Shown here: piece after piece, positions 38,492 to 47,987 of the stretch
Layout: every line of letters begins with the position of its first letter
Position numbering within the stretch: position 1 is the stretch's first letter
Assembly: GCF_019898765.1 (NCBI RefSeq)
Contig: NZ_JAIOKB010000006.1
Span: 186,001-250,000 of the forward strand
Length of the DNA stretch: 64,000 nucleotides
Source of the DNA: Sphingomonas yunnanensis
GTDB taxonomy: Bacteria > Pseudomonadota > Alphaproteobacteria > Sphingomonadales > Sphingomonadaceae
Direction: 5' to 3'
Made by a program: the position numbers and the translations under genes
Notes under the pieces: generated by a model
Databases searched by the model: none
What the model was told of the DNA's origin: nothing
Seen by the model: only the letters and a program-made list of their open reading frames with translations

Positions 38492-38657
38492 CGAGGGCAG
38501 GGGGCAGACGCGGCGAGGTAGGGCTACATCGTACCCGTGTGCGCCGTCGCGGCCATCGCTCTGCGTCGCACCGATGCGTTGAGGACTCGCGGAGCGCCGG
38601 CGTGTGATCGATCCTCCCCTCGCAGGGGAGGATCGTTATTTAGCAACGCCAGCGATC

Positions 38658-39836
38658 TCACAGCACCTCGAACAGCCCCGCCGCGCCCATGCCCCCGCCG
38701 ACGCACATCGTCACCACGACGTACTTCGCACCGCGGCGCTTGCCCTCGATCAGCGCGTGGCCGGTCATGCGCGCGCCCGACATGCCGTAGGGGTGGCCGA
38801 TCGCGATCGCGCCGCCGTTGACGTTGAGCAGCTCGTTGGGAATACCCAGTTTATCACGGCAGTAGAGCACCTGCACCGCGAAGGCCTCGTTGAGCTCCCA
38901 CAGGCCGATGTCGTCCATTTTCAGCCCGTTCTTCTCGAGCAGCTTGGGGATGGCGTAGACAGGGCCGATCCCCATCTCGTCGGGCCTGGTGCCCGCCACT
39001 GCCATGCCGACATAGCGGCCCAGCGGAATGAGCCCGCGGCGCTCCGCGAGGCGCTCCTCCATCAGCACGCTGGCCGAGGCGCCATCGGACAGCTGCGAGG
39101 CGTTGCCCGCGGTGACGTGGCGGTCGGGCCCGACCACCGGCTTGAGCGCGCGCAGCCCCTCGATCGTGGTGTCGACGCGGTTGCCCTCGTCGCGCGCCAG
39201 CGTCACCTGCTCGTGGCTGACCTCCTTGGTCTCCTTGTCGATATTGGCCTTGGTGGCGGTGACCGCGACGATCTCGTCGTCGAACCTGCCCGCCGCCTGC
39301 GCCGCCGCGGTGCGCTGCTGCGACTGGAGCCCGTACTGGTCCTGCGCCTCGCGATCGATGCCATAGCGGTCGGCGACGATCTCGGCGGTCTGGAGCATCG
39401 GCATGTAGATGTCGCCGTGCATCGACAGCAGCTCCTTGTCGGGCGCGACACGCATCTCTGGCGTCTGAACGAGGCTGATGCTCTCCACCCCGCCGCCGAT
39501 CGTCACGTCCATGCCGTCGACGACGATCTGCTTGGCCGCGATCGCGATGGCCATCAGACCGCTGGCGCACTGGCGGTCGACCGACATGCCCGGCACGCTG
39601 GTGGGCAGCCCGGCGCGCAGGAGGCTGGTGCGCGCGATATTGCTCGCCTGATGCCCCTGCTGGAGTGCGGCGCCGAGGATCACGTCCTCGATCTCGGCAC
39701 GGTCGACCCCGGCCCGCTCGACCGCGGCGGCGATCGCGTGATGCGCCAGAGTCGGGGAGGGCGTGTTGTTGAACGCGCCGCGATAGGCACGGCCGATCGG
39801 GGTGCGGGCGGTGGAGACGATGACGGCGGAGCGCAT
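38658..39836 (-). CDS. Acetyl-CoA C-acyltransferase (thiolase)
   Basis: A 392-residue thiolase that cleaves 3-ketoacyl-CoA or condenses acyl-CoAs. All catalytic residues are visible: C90 in [10 protein letters not shown]348 in [10 protein letters not shown], and C378 in [12 protein letters not shown]. The [12 protein letters not shown] segment is typical of degradative thiolases. The variant PYGMSGAR (instead of the usual PLGMTGAR) is slightly unusual. It is on the same strand as a MaoC-type hydratase 189 bases upstream, a plausible beta-oxidation pairing, but a repeat separates them. Confidence 0.93.
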   Translation of the reverse strand: MRSAVIVSTARTPIGRAYRGAFNNTPSPTLAHHAIAAAVERAGVDRAEIEDVILGAALQQGHQASNIARTSLLRAGLPTSVPGMSVDRQCASGLMAIAIAAKQIVVDGMDVTIGGGVESISLVQTPEMRVAPDKELLSMHGDIYMPMLQTAEIVADRYGIDREAQDQYGLQSQQRTAAAQAAGRFDDEIVAVTATKANIDKETKEVSHEQVTLARDEGNRVDTTIEGLRALKPVVGPDRHVTAGNASQLSDGASASVLMEERLAERRGLIPLGRYVGMAVAGTRPDEMGIGPVYAIPKLLEKNGLKMDDIGLWELNEAFAVQVLYCRDKLGIPNELLNVNGGAIAIGHPYGMSGARMTGHALIEGKRRGAKYVVVTMCVGGGMGAAGLFEVL

Positions 39837-39900
39837 GGGGAGGAGTCCTTCGGTGAGTGTCAGGGAGGGGTGAGGTTCGAGGCAGCCGTTGCACCCACTG

Positions 39901-39998
39901 CCGTCATCCCGGACTTGGTCCGGGACCGACCCGTCCGCGCGCCATACGGCGGATGAGTAAGCGGCACGGTGGATCCCGGATCAAGTCCGGGATGACGG
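39901..39998. repeat. Inverted repeat, family B copy 8 (longest perfect arms)
   Basis: Perfect 16-base arms ccgtcatcccggactt (39901-39916) and aagtccgggatgacgg (39983-39998). The left arm continues as a local hairpin cccggacttggtccggg. The centre holds gcggcacggtggatcc as in copy 1. It lies between two genes of the same strand. Confidence 0.8.
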
Positions 39999-40025
39999 AA
40001 GGGAGCGGGAGGCGCGACGCGCCCC

Positions 40026-40475
40026 TCACACGAACACCTGCGTGATCCACTCCGCCACCATCGCGGGCCTGTCCTGCCCCTCGATCTCGACCGTGGTGGC
40101 AGTGGTGTACTGATACACTCCCGGCCGCTTCTCGGCGAAGTCGGCCAGCACCGAGCGCGCGCGCACCCGCGACCCGGACGGTACCGGCGCGAGGAAGCGC
40201 ACCTTGTTGCCCCCGTAATTCACCCCCATCGTCACGCCGTCGAGCCGCGGCGCGTCGGGCGTGCGCGCCGCCAGCAGCGGCAGCAGCGACAAGGTGAGGA
40301 AACCGTGCGCGATCGTCGTGCCGAACGGCGTCCGCGCGGCACGCTCGGGATCGACGTGGATGAACTGGTGGTCGCCGGTCGCCTCGGCGAAGCGGTCGAT
40401 CATCGCCTGGCTCACCTCGACCCAGTCGGAGACGCTCTCGCGCCCGACTGCCTGGCTCATCTCCTCGGCCGTCAC
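40026..40475 (-). CDS. MaoC-family (R)-enoyl-CoA hydratase/dehydratase
   Basis: A 149-residue single hot-dog-fold protein. The hydratase-2 motif is clear: FAEATGDHQFIHVDPERAARTPFGTTIAHGFLTLSLL, with the catalytic D (TGDHQ) and H (IHVD). It hydrates trans-2-enoyl-CoA to (R)-3-hydroxyacyl-CoA, linking fatty-acid breakdown to polyhydroxyalkanoate or other pathways. GTG 40475 is chosen because GGAGGGG stands seven bases upstream; ATG 40460 has a purine-rich stretch directly abutting it, which would be too close. It diverges from putA. Confidence 0.9.
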   Translation of the reverse strand: MTAEEMSQAVGRESVSDWVEVSQAMIDRFAEATGDHQFIHVDPERAARTPFGTTIAHGFLTLSLLPLLAARTPDAPRLDGVTMGVNYGGNKVRFLAPVPSGSRVRARSVLADFAEKRPGVYQYTTATTVEIEGQDRPAMVAEWITQVFV

Positions 40476-40573
40476 CGCGATTCCCCTCCGCCATGCGACG
40501 CGCTACAGCGCGCGCATCTGTCTAGGCGCGGCGCCGCGGTGCCCGCAAGACACAACGAACCGAAAGCACGAAG

Positions 40574-43543
40574 ATGGCCGCTGCCGTACCGTCATCCACT
40601 CTCGCCCAGCTCCGCGCGCTCCACCGCGCCAGCGAACCCGATGTTCTAAAGCCGCTGCTGGAGCGCGCCGCGGCGGGCGCCGATTCGCGCGCGCGCATCG
40701 TCGACACCGCCTCCGGGCTGCTCGCCGACCTGCGCGCGGCGCAGGCGCGCGGCTGGGTCAACCAGTTCCTCCAGGAATATCGCCTCAACTCGTCGGAGGG
40801 CGTCGCGCTGCTCAGCCTGGCCGAGGCGTTCCTGCGCGTCCCCGACCCCGAGACCGCCGACCTGCTGATCGCGGACAAGCTCGGCGACGCCGACTGGCGC
40901 GCGCACGCCGGCCAGTCCCACTCGCGGCTGGTCAACACCGCCACCTGGGGTCTGGTGGTTGGTCGCGCTCTGGTGGGCGAGGGCGAGACCGGGCCGCTCA
41001 AGCGGCTTTTGAGCCGCGCCGGCGAGCCGTTCGTGCGCCAGGCGGTGGGCGCGGCGATGCGGATGATGGGCGAGATCTTCGTGATGGGGCGCACCATCGA
41101 CGAGGCGATGAAGCGGATGCGCCGCCCCGAGCACCGCGGCTTTACCGCCAGCTTCGACATGCTCGGCGAGGCGGCGCGCACCAGCGCCGACGCCGAGCGC
41201 TATTTCCAGGCCTATGTCGACGCGATCGACGCGGTCGGCAGCGACCCGCGCGCGGGCCACTCGGTCTCGGTCAAGCTCTCCGCGCTGCACCCGCGCTACG
41301 AGGTGGCGCGCTGGGACGAGTGCGTGCCCGCGCTGACCGAGATGCTCGAGGCGCTCGCGCTGCAGGCGGCGGCGCGCGGCATCGCGCTCACCGTCGACGC
41401 CGAGGAGAGCGAGCGGCTCGAGATGAGCCTCGACATCATCGGCGCTGTCGCGGGGCTGCCGCAGCTGCGCGACTGGGACGGGTTCGGCATGGCGGTACAG
41501 GCCTATGGCAAGCGCGCGCGCCCGGTGGTGGCCTGGGCCGACTCGCTCGGGCGGCTGATGAACGTGCGGCTCGTCAAGGGCGCCTATTGGGACAGCGAGA
41601 TCAAGCGCACCCAGGTCGAGGGGCTCGACGATTACCCGCTGTTCACGCGCAAGGCCGCGACCGACGTCAGCTACCTCGCGGTGGCGCGCGACATGCTCGA
41701 CGCGCGCCACATCCGCCCCGCCTTCGCCAGCCACAACGCGCTGACCGTCGCGACGATCGTCGAATGGGCGGGCAACGGCCGCGACTTCGAGTTCCAGCGG
41801 CTCCACGGCATGGGCGACGGCCTGTACGAGCGGCTGGTGCGCGACCAGGGCTATCACTGCCGCATCTACGCGCCGGTCGGCGGCCACCGCGACCTGCTCG
41901 CCTATCTCGTCCGCCGGCTGCTCGAGAATGGCGCCAACTCCAGCTTCGTCCACCAGCTCGCCGACGCGCGGCTGAGCGAGGCCGATATCCTCGCCGATCC
42001 CGTCGCCAAGATCGCCGCGGTCGGCGGCACGCGCCACCCGAGCATCCCGCTACCGGCCGAGCTGTTCGGTGCCGAGCGGCGCAACTCGCGCGGGCTCGAC
42101 CTCGGCGACCGCGTCGTGCTGGAGGACACGCGCGCCGCGGTGAACCGGCCGATGACCGAGCCAATGCCCGCACCCGCGGCCGACGTCGCCGCCGCGGTGG
42201 CGCGCGCGCGCGCGGCCTTCCCGGCGTGGCAGATGACCCCGGTCGCGGCGCGCGCCGCCTGTCTCGACCGGCTCGCCGACCTGCTCGAGCGCGACCGCGA
42301 CCGGCTGATGGCGATCTGCGTGCAGGAGGCGTTCAAGACCATCCCCGACGCGATCGGCGAGGTGCGCGAGGCCGCCGACTTCTGCCGCTACTACGCGGCG
42401 CGCGCGCGCGCGACGCTCGGCTCGGTCGAGCTGCCCGGCCCGACCGGCGAGCGCAACACGCTCCACCTCGAGGGGCGCGGCGTGTGGGCGACGATCGCGC
42501 CGTGGAACTTCCCGCTCGCGATCTTCCTCGGCCAGACCGTCGCCGCGCTGGTGACGGGCAACACCGTGGTCGCCAAGCCCGCGCCGCAGACGCCGCGGAT
42601 CGCCGCCGCGGCGGTGGCGCTGGCGCACGAGGCGGGCGTGCCGCGCGACGCGCTCGTGCTGGTGCCGGGCGGGCCCGAGGTGGGCGCCGCGCTGGTGGGC
42701 GACGCGCGCGTGCAGGGCGTGGCCTTCACCGGCTCGACCGCGACCGCGCGCGGGATCGCCCGCGCGCTGCTGGCGGACGACGACCGCCCGATCGTGCCGC
42801 TGATCGCCGAGACCGGCGGGATCAACGCGATGATCGTCGACTCGACCGCTTTGCCCGAGCAGGTGGTGGCGGACGTGGTCACCAGCGCGTTCCGCTCGGC
42901 CGGGCAGCGCTGCTCGGCGCTGCGGTTGCTGCTGGTGCAGGAGGATATCGCCGAGGGTCTGATCGAGATGCTCGCGGGCGCGATGGACCTGCTGAAGCTC
43001 GGCGACGCGGGCGACCCGCGCACCGACGTCGGCCCGGTGATCGACCGCGCCGCCTACGACCGGCTGATGGCCTATCGCGAGCAGGCGCGCGCGCGCTGGG
43101 TCAAGACGGTGGCGGCGCCCGGAAAGGGGCTGTTCGTGCCGCCGACGCTGATCCGGCTCGACACGGTCGAGGCGCTCGACCGCGAGTGGTTCGGGCCGCT
43201 GCTCCACGTCGCGACGTGGAAGGCGGGCGCGCTGGAGGAGACGATCGCGCGGGTCAACGCCAAGGGCTATGGCCTGACGATGGGGCTGCACAGCCGCATC
43301 GCGCGCGCGGCCGAGGTGACCGAGGCGGCGGCGGCGGTGGGCAACCTCTACATCAACCGCTCGATGATCGGCGCGGTGGTGGGGTCGCAGCCGTTCGGCG
43401 GCGAGGGGTTGTCGGGGACGGGGCCCAAGGCAGGCGGGCCGTTGTACCTGTATCGCTTCTGCGCGGAGCGCGCGGTGTCGGTGGACACGACCAGCGCGGG
43501 CGGCAATGCGACGCTGCTGAGTTTGGAGGAGGGCGGGATCTGA
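40574..43543 (+). CDS. putA: Bifunctional proline dehydrogenase/P5C dehydrogenase PutA
   Basis: A 989-residue enzyme oxidising proline to glutamate in two steps. The FAD proline-dehydrogenase barrel (about 130-450) includes VRLVKGAYWDSEIKRTQ and FASHNALT. The aldehyde-dehydrogenase domain (about 500-980) has E746 in LIAETGG and the nucleophile C780 in SAGQRCSALR. There is no N-terminal ribbon-helix-helix and no extra C-terminal domain, so it is the short, non-DNA-binding PutA, like that of Bradyrhizobium; regulation must come from elsewhere. No lrp-type gene is adjacent. ATG 40574 follows AAGCACGAAG. Confidence 0.96.
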   Translation: MAAAVPSSTLAQLRALHRASEPDVLKPLLERAAAGADSRARIVDTASGLLADLRAAQARGWVNQFLQEYRLNSSEGVALLSLAEAFLRVPDPETADLLIADKLGDADWRAHAGQSHSRLVNTATWGLVVGRALVGEGETGPLKRLLSRAGEPFVRQAVGAAMRMMGEIFVMGRTIDEAMKRMRRPEHRGFTASFDMLGEAARTSADAERYFQAYVDAIDAVGSDPRAGHSVSVKLSALHPRYEVARWDECVPALTEMLEALALQAAARGIALTVDAEESERLEMSLDIIGAVAGLPQLRDWDGFGMAVQAYGKRARPVVAWADSLGRLMNVRLVKGAYWDSEIKRTQVEGLDDYPLFTRKAATDVSYLAVARDMLDARHIRPAFASHNALTVATIVEWAGNGRDFEFQRLHGMGDGLYERLVRDQGYHCRIYAPVGGHRDLLAYLVRRLLENGANSSFVHQLADARLSEADILADPVAKIAAVGGTRHPSIPLPAELFGAERRNSRGLDLGDRVVLEDTRAAVNRPMTEPMPAPAADVAAAVARARAAFPAWQMTPVAARAACLDRLADLLERDRDRLMAICVQEAFKTIPDAIGEVREAADFCRYYAARARATLGSVELPGPTGERNTLHLEGRGVWATIAPWNFPLAIFLGQTVAALVTGNTVVAKPAPQTPRIAAAAVALAHEAGVPRDALVLVPGGPEVGAALVGDARVQGVAFTGSTATARGIARALLADDDRPIVPLIAETGGINAMIVDSTALPEQVVADVVTSAFRSAGQRCSALRLLLVQEDIAEGLIEMLAGAMDLLKLGDAGDPRTDVGPVIDRAAYDRLMAYREQARARWVKTVAAPGKGLFVPPTLIRLDTVEALDREWFGPLLHVATWKAGALEETIARVNAKGYGLTMGLHSRIARAAEVTEAAAAVGNLYINRSMIGAVVGSQPFGGEGLSGTGPKAGGPLYLYRFCAERAVSVDTTSAGGNATLLSLEEGGI

Positions 43544-43611
43544 GCAATCGACCTCATCGGGGCGGCAGCGGAGTGCGACACATGGCGCAGACCGGCACTG
43601 GCCCATGCCCT

Positions 43612-43691
43612 TCAGGGGAGGGGTTGGGGTGGAGCCGCTCCGCAGACGCCGCGCTCGGGGCAGCGACCCACCCCCGATCCCTCCCCTGACG
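43612..43691. repeat. Inverted repeat between putA and the glycine-zipper gene
   Basis: Arms tcaggggaggg (43612-43622) and ccctcccctga (43679-43689) flank a pyrimidine/purine-rich centre with ggggtgg and ccacccc. It separates convergent genes. It resembles families A and B in design but not in sequence. Confidence 0.6.
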
Positions 43692-43740
43692 GGGAGGGGA
43701 GAGGCGAGAGACGCTGCCTCAATCAGGCAGCGTCCTTACC

Positions 43741-44127
43741 TCAGCGGCACTTCACCTTGCCGCGATCGATCGAGCGGCCGAGCAGCGCGCCGCCGCCGGC
43801 GCCCAGGAGCGTGCCGAGCGTGCCGCCGCCGACCACGTTGCCCAGCACGCCGCCGCCGATGCCGCCGATCACCAGGCCGGTGGTGCCGTCGTTGCGCTTG
43901 CAATAGGCGCGGCCGTCACGCCCGCGATACACTTGGTCGTCGCGGCCGAGCGCGCGCGCGCGGCGGCTGTTGCCGCGGCGATAGTCACGCGACGGATCCC
44001 AGTTCTGGTCGTCGCCGTGCCAGCGATAGTCGCGGTCACGGTCGCTGCGCTGCGCCTGCGCGGCGGGGGCGAGCATCGGGGTGGTGGCGGTGGCGAGCGC
44101 CAGTGCGGCGAGCAGGGCCTTGTTCAT
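43741..44127 (-). CDS. Exported glycine-zipper protein
   Basis: A 128-residue protein with a signal peptide (MNKALLAALALATATTPMLAPAAQAQ). Residues 27-80 are rich in Asp and Arg; residues 85-120 form a glycine zipper (LVIGGIGGGVLGNVVGGG, GTLLGAGGGALLG) as in the 2TM glycine-zipper outer-membrane-associated families (Rick_17kDa type). A single Cys pair (YCKR and KVKCR) could form a disulfide. Function is unknown; envelope integrity is the usual guess. ATG 44127 has AAGGAG 10-15 bases upstream. It is downstream of the symporter gene on the same strand. Confidence 0.85.
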   Translation of the reverse strand: MNKALLAALALATATTPMLAPAAQAQRSDRDRDYRWHGDDQNWDPSRDYRRGNSRRARALGRDDQVYRGRDGRAYCKRNDGTTGLVIGGIGGGVLGNVVGGGTLGTLLGAGGGALLGRSIDRGKVKCR

Positions 44128-44185
44128 GTCATCGATCTCCTTCTGTCGCCCACGAACGTCGCAGGCGGCGAGGAGTTCACTCACG

Positions 44186-45466
44186 TCAGGCCGGTACCGT
44201 ATCGTGCCGGGGCAGTGGCGCCATCGTGCCGTCGGGCTCGAGCATGTTCTCGCGCTTGGCGACGATCAGCGGCACCAGCACTTGTCCCGCCACGTTCACC
44301 GCGGTGCGCCCCATGTCGATGATCGGGTCGACCGCCAGCAGCAGCCCCGCGCCCTCGAGCGGCAGGCCCAACGTGGTGAGCGTCAGCGTCAGCATCACCA
44401 GCGCGCCGGTCAGCCCCGCCGTCGCCGCCGAGCCGACCACTGACACCAGCGCCACCAGCACATAGTCCGAGGCGTGCAGCGCGATGCCGTAATATTGCGC
44501 GACGAACAGCGCCGCCACCGCGGGGTAGACCGCGGCGCAGCCGTCCATCTTGGTGGTCGCGGCGAAGGGGACCGCGAAGGCGGCATAGTCGCGCGGGACG
44601 CCGGCGCGCTCGGCCGCTTGCTCGGTGACCGGGAGCGTCGCGATCGACGAGCGCGACACGAAACCGAGCTGGATCGCGGGCCAGGCGGTGGCGAAGAACC
44701 GCGTCACCGACAGCCGGTTGAGCGCGAGCAGTGCGGGGTAGACCAGGAACAGCACCAGCGCGAGTCCGAGGTACACCGTGCCCGCGAAGCTGCCGAGCGC
44801 GGCGAGCGACGACCAGCCGTAGCGCACGATCGCGGTGCCGATCAGCCCGGCGGTACCGATCGGCGTCAGTCTCACCACCCAGCGCAGCAGCCGGCGAAAG
44901 ATCGCGAGCAGCGAGGCGTTGGCGGCGAGGAAAGCGCCGCCCGCCTCGCCGACGTTGACCGCCGCCGCGCCGACCGCGATCGCGATCACGATCAGCTGGA
45001 GCACGTTGAACCCCAGCTTGGTGGTGGCGCCGCCGTCGGCGAGCTTGGTGCTCGCCTCGATTCCCAGGAAGTTGCCGGGGATGAGCCCGCGCAGGAAGTC
45101 GAGCCACGAACCGGTGGTGGCGGGTAGCACTGCGGCGGAGGGATCGACGCCGCTGCGCACGCCGGGCTCGAGCAGCGTGCCGAGCGTGAGCCCGATCGTC
45201 ACCGCGATCAACGCCGTCACCCCGAACCACAGCAGGGTCTGCCCGACCAGCCGCGCGGCATTGCCGAGGTCGCGCAGCGCCGCGATCGAGGCGACGATGG
45301 CGGTGAACACGAGCGGCACCACCAGCGCCTTGAGCAGCTGGACGAAGCTGTCGCCGGTGAGGCGCAGCCCCTCGGCCAGCGGAGGCAGATCGCGCGCCGC
45401 GAAGCCGAGCGCGACGCCGATCGCCATGCCGGCGAACACCTGCACGGTGAAAGAAGGGCTCTTCAT
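44186..45466 (-). CDS. Dicarboxylate/amino acid:cation symporter (DAACS, GltP/DctA family)
   Basis: A 426-residue inner-membrane carrier with about eight helices and two re-entrant loops. Family signatures: the serine-rich hairpin FVSRSSIATLPVT, the helix 7 motif FAATTKMDGCAAVYPAVAALFVAQ, and DPIIDMGRTAVNVAGQVL near the end. These proteins import glutamate, aspartate, serine or C4-dicarboxylates with H+ or Na+. ATG 45466 (MKSPSFTVQVFAGMAIG) is preferred to 45505 because it starts right before the first helix. It diverges from ptsP across 139 bases. Confidence 0.9.
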   Translation of the reverse strand: MKSPSFTVQVFAGMAIGVALGFAARDLPPLAEGLRLTGDSFVQLLKALVVPLVFTAIVASIAALRDLGNAARLVGQTLLWFGVTALIAVTIGLTLGTLLEPGVRSGVDPSAAVLPATTGSWLDFLRGLIPGNFLGIEASTKLADGGATTKLGFNVLQLIVIAIAVGAAAVNVGEAGGAFLAANASLLAIFRRLLRWVVRLTPIGTAGLIGTAIVRYGWSSLAALGSFAGTVYLGLALVLFLVYPALLALNRLSVTRFFATAWPAIQLGFVSRSSIATLPVTEQAAERAGVPRDYAAFAVPFAATTKMDGCAAVYPAVAALFVAQYYGIALHASDYVLVALVSVVGSAATAGLTGALVMLTLTLTTLGLPLEGAGLLLAVDPIIDMGRTAVNVAGQVLVPLIVAKRENMLEPDGTMAPLPRHDTVPA

Positions 45467-45605
45467 CCTACCGAGGTGTGGCCCCGTGACGCGCTGCGCC
45501 AGCAACTTTCCGTTTCAATCGGGCGAGCCGGGCTTGGGCGCGCTGCGCCGCATCCAGGAAAATGCTGCGTGGCACCCAGGCCGTCGGTCTGTTAGCCCCG
45601 TCGGC

Positions 45606-47873
45606 ATGCCCGTCTCTGCCGCCCGCTCCGCCCGCGAGATCCTGGTCAACCTCCACGACGTCATGGCGGCGCGGTCGAACGCGCAGGCCAAGCTCAACTC
45701 GGTGGTCGAGATCATCGGCGAGGCGCTGGATAGCGAGGTGTGCTCGATCTACCTCCTGCGCGAGGGCGTGCTCGAGCTGTTCGCCACGCGCGGCCTGGCG
45801 CCCGAGGCGGTGCATGTCACCAAGCTCGCGCTGGGCGAGGGGCTGGTCGGCATGATCGCCAAGAACAACGAGGTGCTCAACCTCGACGAGGCCGCGAGCC
45901 ACCCCGATTTCGCCTACAAGCCCGAGACCGGCGAGGACCGCTACCACAGTTTCGCGGGCGTCCCGATCATCCGCCGCGAGCGCGCGGTCGGGGTGCTCGC
46001 GGTGCAGCACGCCGATCCGCGCAAGTATGAGGGCGTCGAGATTGAGGCCTTGCAGACGGTGGCCATGGTGCTGTCCGAGCTGATCGCCAACGCCGGGCTG
46101 ATCGATCAGGGCGGCCCGAGCGACCGCCCGCAATCGACTGCTTCGACGCGGATCGCGGGGCAGAAACTGGTCGACGGCATGGCAGTGGGCTGCGCGGTGT
46201 TCCACCAGCCGCGCATCCATATCGAGCATACCGTCGCGGAGGACACGGAGGCCGAGCGCCACCGCGTCTACGCCGCCTTCGACAAAATGCGCGAGCAGAT
46301 CGACCGCATCGCGCGCGAGGCCGAGTTCGGCGTCGGCGACGAGCATCAGGAGGTGATCGCCACCTACAAGATGTTCGCCTATGACGAGGGCTGGGCGCGC
46401 CGCATCAACGAGGCGATCGACAGCGGGCTGACCGCCGAGGCCGCGATCGAGCGCGTGCAGCAGCGCACCCGCCAGCGCATGCGCGAGATCGACGATCCGC
46501 TGCTCGCCGATCGCATGCATGACCTGGAGGACCTGTCCAACCGGCTGCTGCGCATCGTCTCGGGCCAGATGGGAACCGCGGCGCAGCTCGGGCTGCGGCA
46601 GGACACGATCCTGATCGCGCGCAACCTCGGGCCGGCCGAGCTGCTCGAGTATGACCGGCGCAGGCTCAAGGGCGTGGTGCTGGAGGAAGGCTCGCTCACC
46701 GCGCATGTCACGATCGTCGCGCGCGCGATGGGCGTGCCCGTGCTCGGCCGCGTGCGCGACGTGCGCCGGCTGATCGCCGAGGGGGACGCGCTGCTGCTCG
46801 ACGTCACCGAGGGCACGCTGACCGTCCGCCCCACCGCCGCGATGGAGGAGGCGTTCGAGGCAAAGGTCGCGGCGCGGCAGAAGCGCAAGGCGGCCTATGC
46901 CGCGCTGCGCGACCTCGCACCCGAGACGCGCGACGGCCATCGTGTCACGGTGATGGTCAACGCCGGGCTGCGCGACGACGTCGCGGTGCTCGATCTGACG
47001 GGGGCGGACGGGATCGGGCTGTTCCGCACCGAGTTCCAGTTCCTCGTCTCCGCCACGCTGCCGCAGCGCGAGCGGCAGCAGCGGCTGTACCGCGAGGTAC
47101 TCGACGCCTCGGGGTCGCGGCCGGTGATCTTCCGCACGGTCGATATCGGCGGCGACAAGGCGCTGCCCTATCTGACCCACACCGGCGAGGAGGAGAACCC
47201 CGCGATGGGCTGGCGCGCGCTGCGGCTCGCGCTGGAGCGCGACGGGCTGATGAAGGCGCAGGCGCGCGCGCTGCTCGAGGCGGGGGCAGGGCGCACGCTC
47301 AACGTCATGTTCCCGATGGTCTCCGAGCCCTGGGAGTTCGACGAGGCCAAGGCCTTGTTCGAGGCGCAGCGCGCCTTCCTCCACCAGCGCAACAAGCGCC
47401 TGCCGCTGGAGGTGCGCTACGGCGCGATGCTGGAGGTGCCCGCGCTCGCCTATCAGCTCGACGTGCTGCTGCCCAACATCGACTTCCTCTCGATCGGGAC
47501 GAACGATCTCACCCAATTTCTCTTCGCCGCCGACCGCGCCAACCCCAAGCTGGCGGACCGCTACGACTGGCTGTCAAGTTCGATCCTGCGCTTCCTGCGT
47601 CGCGTGATCGTGCCCGCGCGCGAGGCGGGCGTGCCTGTCGCAGTGTGCGGCGAGATGGGCGGCCGGCCGCTGGAGGCGATGGCGCTGATCGGGATCGGGC
47701 TGGATCGCCTCTCGATCACGCCGGCGGCGGTGGGGCCGGTCAAGGCGATGATCCGCACGCTCGATCGCGCCGCCTTGACTACCTTCATGGACGAGCTGCT
47801 GGTCCGGCCGCCGCGCGACATGCGTGGGGCGCTCGCCGCCTGGGCGGCCGATCGCGGGGTCGAGCTGGCGTGA
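45606..47873 (+). CDS. ptsP: Phosphoenolpyruvate--protein phosphotransferase PtsP (EI-Ntr)
   Basis: A 755-residue first enzyme of the nitrogen phosphotransferase system, passing phosphate from PEP to NPr and then EIIA-Ntr. Residues 1-165 are a GAF domain (sensor of glutamine and 2-oxoglutarate in related proteins), which marks PtsP rather than the sugar PtsI. The phosphorylated histidine is H367 in GSLTAHVTIVARAMG. The PEP-binding barrel has GLFRTEFQFL, TVDIGGDK, IGTNDLTQF and the cysteine in AVCGEMGG. ATG 45606 begins just ahead of the GAF fold. ptsO and ptsN are not in the window. Confidence 0.95.
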   Translation: MPVSAARSAREILVNLHDVMAARSNAQAKLNSVVEIIGEALDSEVCSIYLLREGVLELFATRGLAPEAVHVTKLALGEGLVGMIAKNNEVLNLDEAASHPDFAYKPETGEDRYHSFAGVPIIRRERAVGVLAVQHADPRKYEGVEIEALQTVAMVLSELIANAGLIDQGGPSDRPQSTASTRIAGQKLVDGMAVGCAVFHQPRIHIEHTVAEDTEAERHRVYAAFDKMREQIDRIAREAEFGVGDEHQEVIATYKMFAYDEGWARRINEAIDSGLTAEAAIERVQQRTRQRMREIDDPLLADRMHDLEDLSNRLLRIVSGQMGTAAQLGLRQDTILIARNLGPAELLEYDRRRLKGVVLEEGSLTAHVTIVARAMGVPVLGRVRDVRRLIAEGDALLLDVTEGTLTVRPTAAMEEAFEAKVAARQKRKAAYAALRDLAPETRDGHRVTVMVNAGLRDDVAVLDLTGADGIGLFRTEFQFLVSATLPQRERQQRLYREVLDASGSRPVIFRTVDIGGDKALPYLTHTGEEENPAMGWRALRLALERDGLMKAQARALLEAGAGRTLNVMFPMVSEPWEFDEAKALFEAQRAFLHQRNKRLPLEVRYGAMLEVPALAYQLDVLLPNIDFLSIGTNDLTQFLFAADRANPKLADRYDWLSSSILRFLRRVIVPAREAGVPVAVCGEMGGRPLEAMALIGIGLDRLSITPAAVGPVKAMIRTLDRAALTTFMDELLVRPPRDMRGALAAWAADRGVELA

Positions 47874-47913
47874 GGTCGCGACGAACCGAGTCGAATCGTG
47901 TGAAGCCCCTCTG

Positions 47914-47943
47914 TTGACAGTGTTGCTCGTGTTTGGAACACGA
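47914..47943 (+). promoter_or_regulatory. Promoter-like TTGACA with overlapping palindrome before the RodZ-like gene
   Basis: A perfect -35 hexamer ttgaca lies at 47914-47919, 69 bases before the downstream ATG. Eight bases later begins the palindrome tcgtgtt-tgg-aacacga (47927-47943; seven-base arms), placed where a repressor would cover the spacer and -10. No good TATAAT is seen at 17 bases, so the promoter itself is uncertain. Confidence 0.35.
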
Positions 47944-47987
47944 ACGCACGCTCGCATGATCGCTGTGGGCGCGGGGCGGAGAGAAGA

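Noticed and set aside
40261..43689. A 1142-residue frame overlapping putA in another phase.
   Set aside because: Arg/Ala/Gly-rich shadow of PutA; all motifs are in the other frame.
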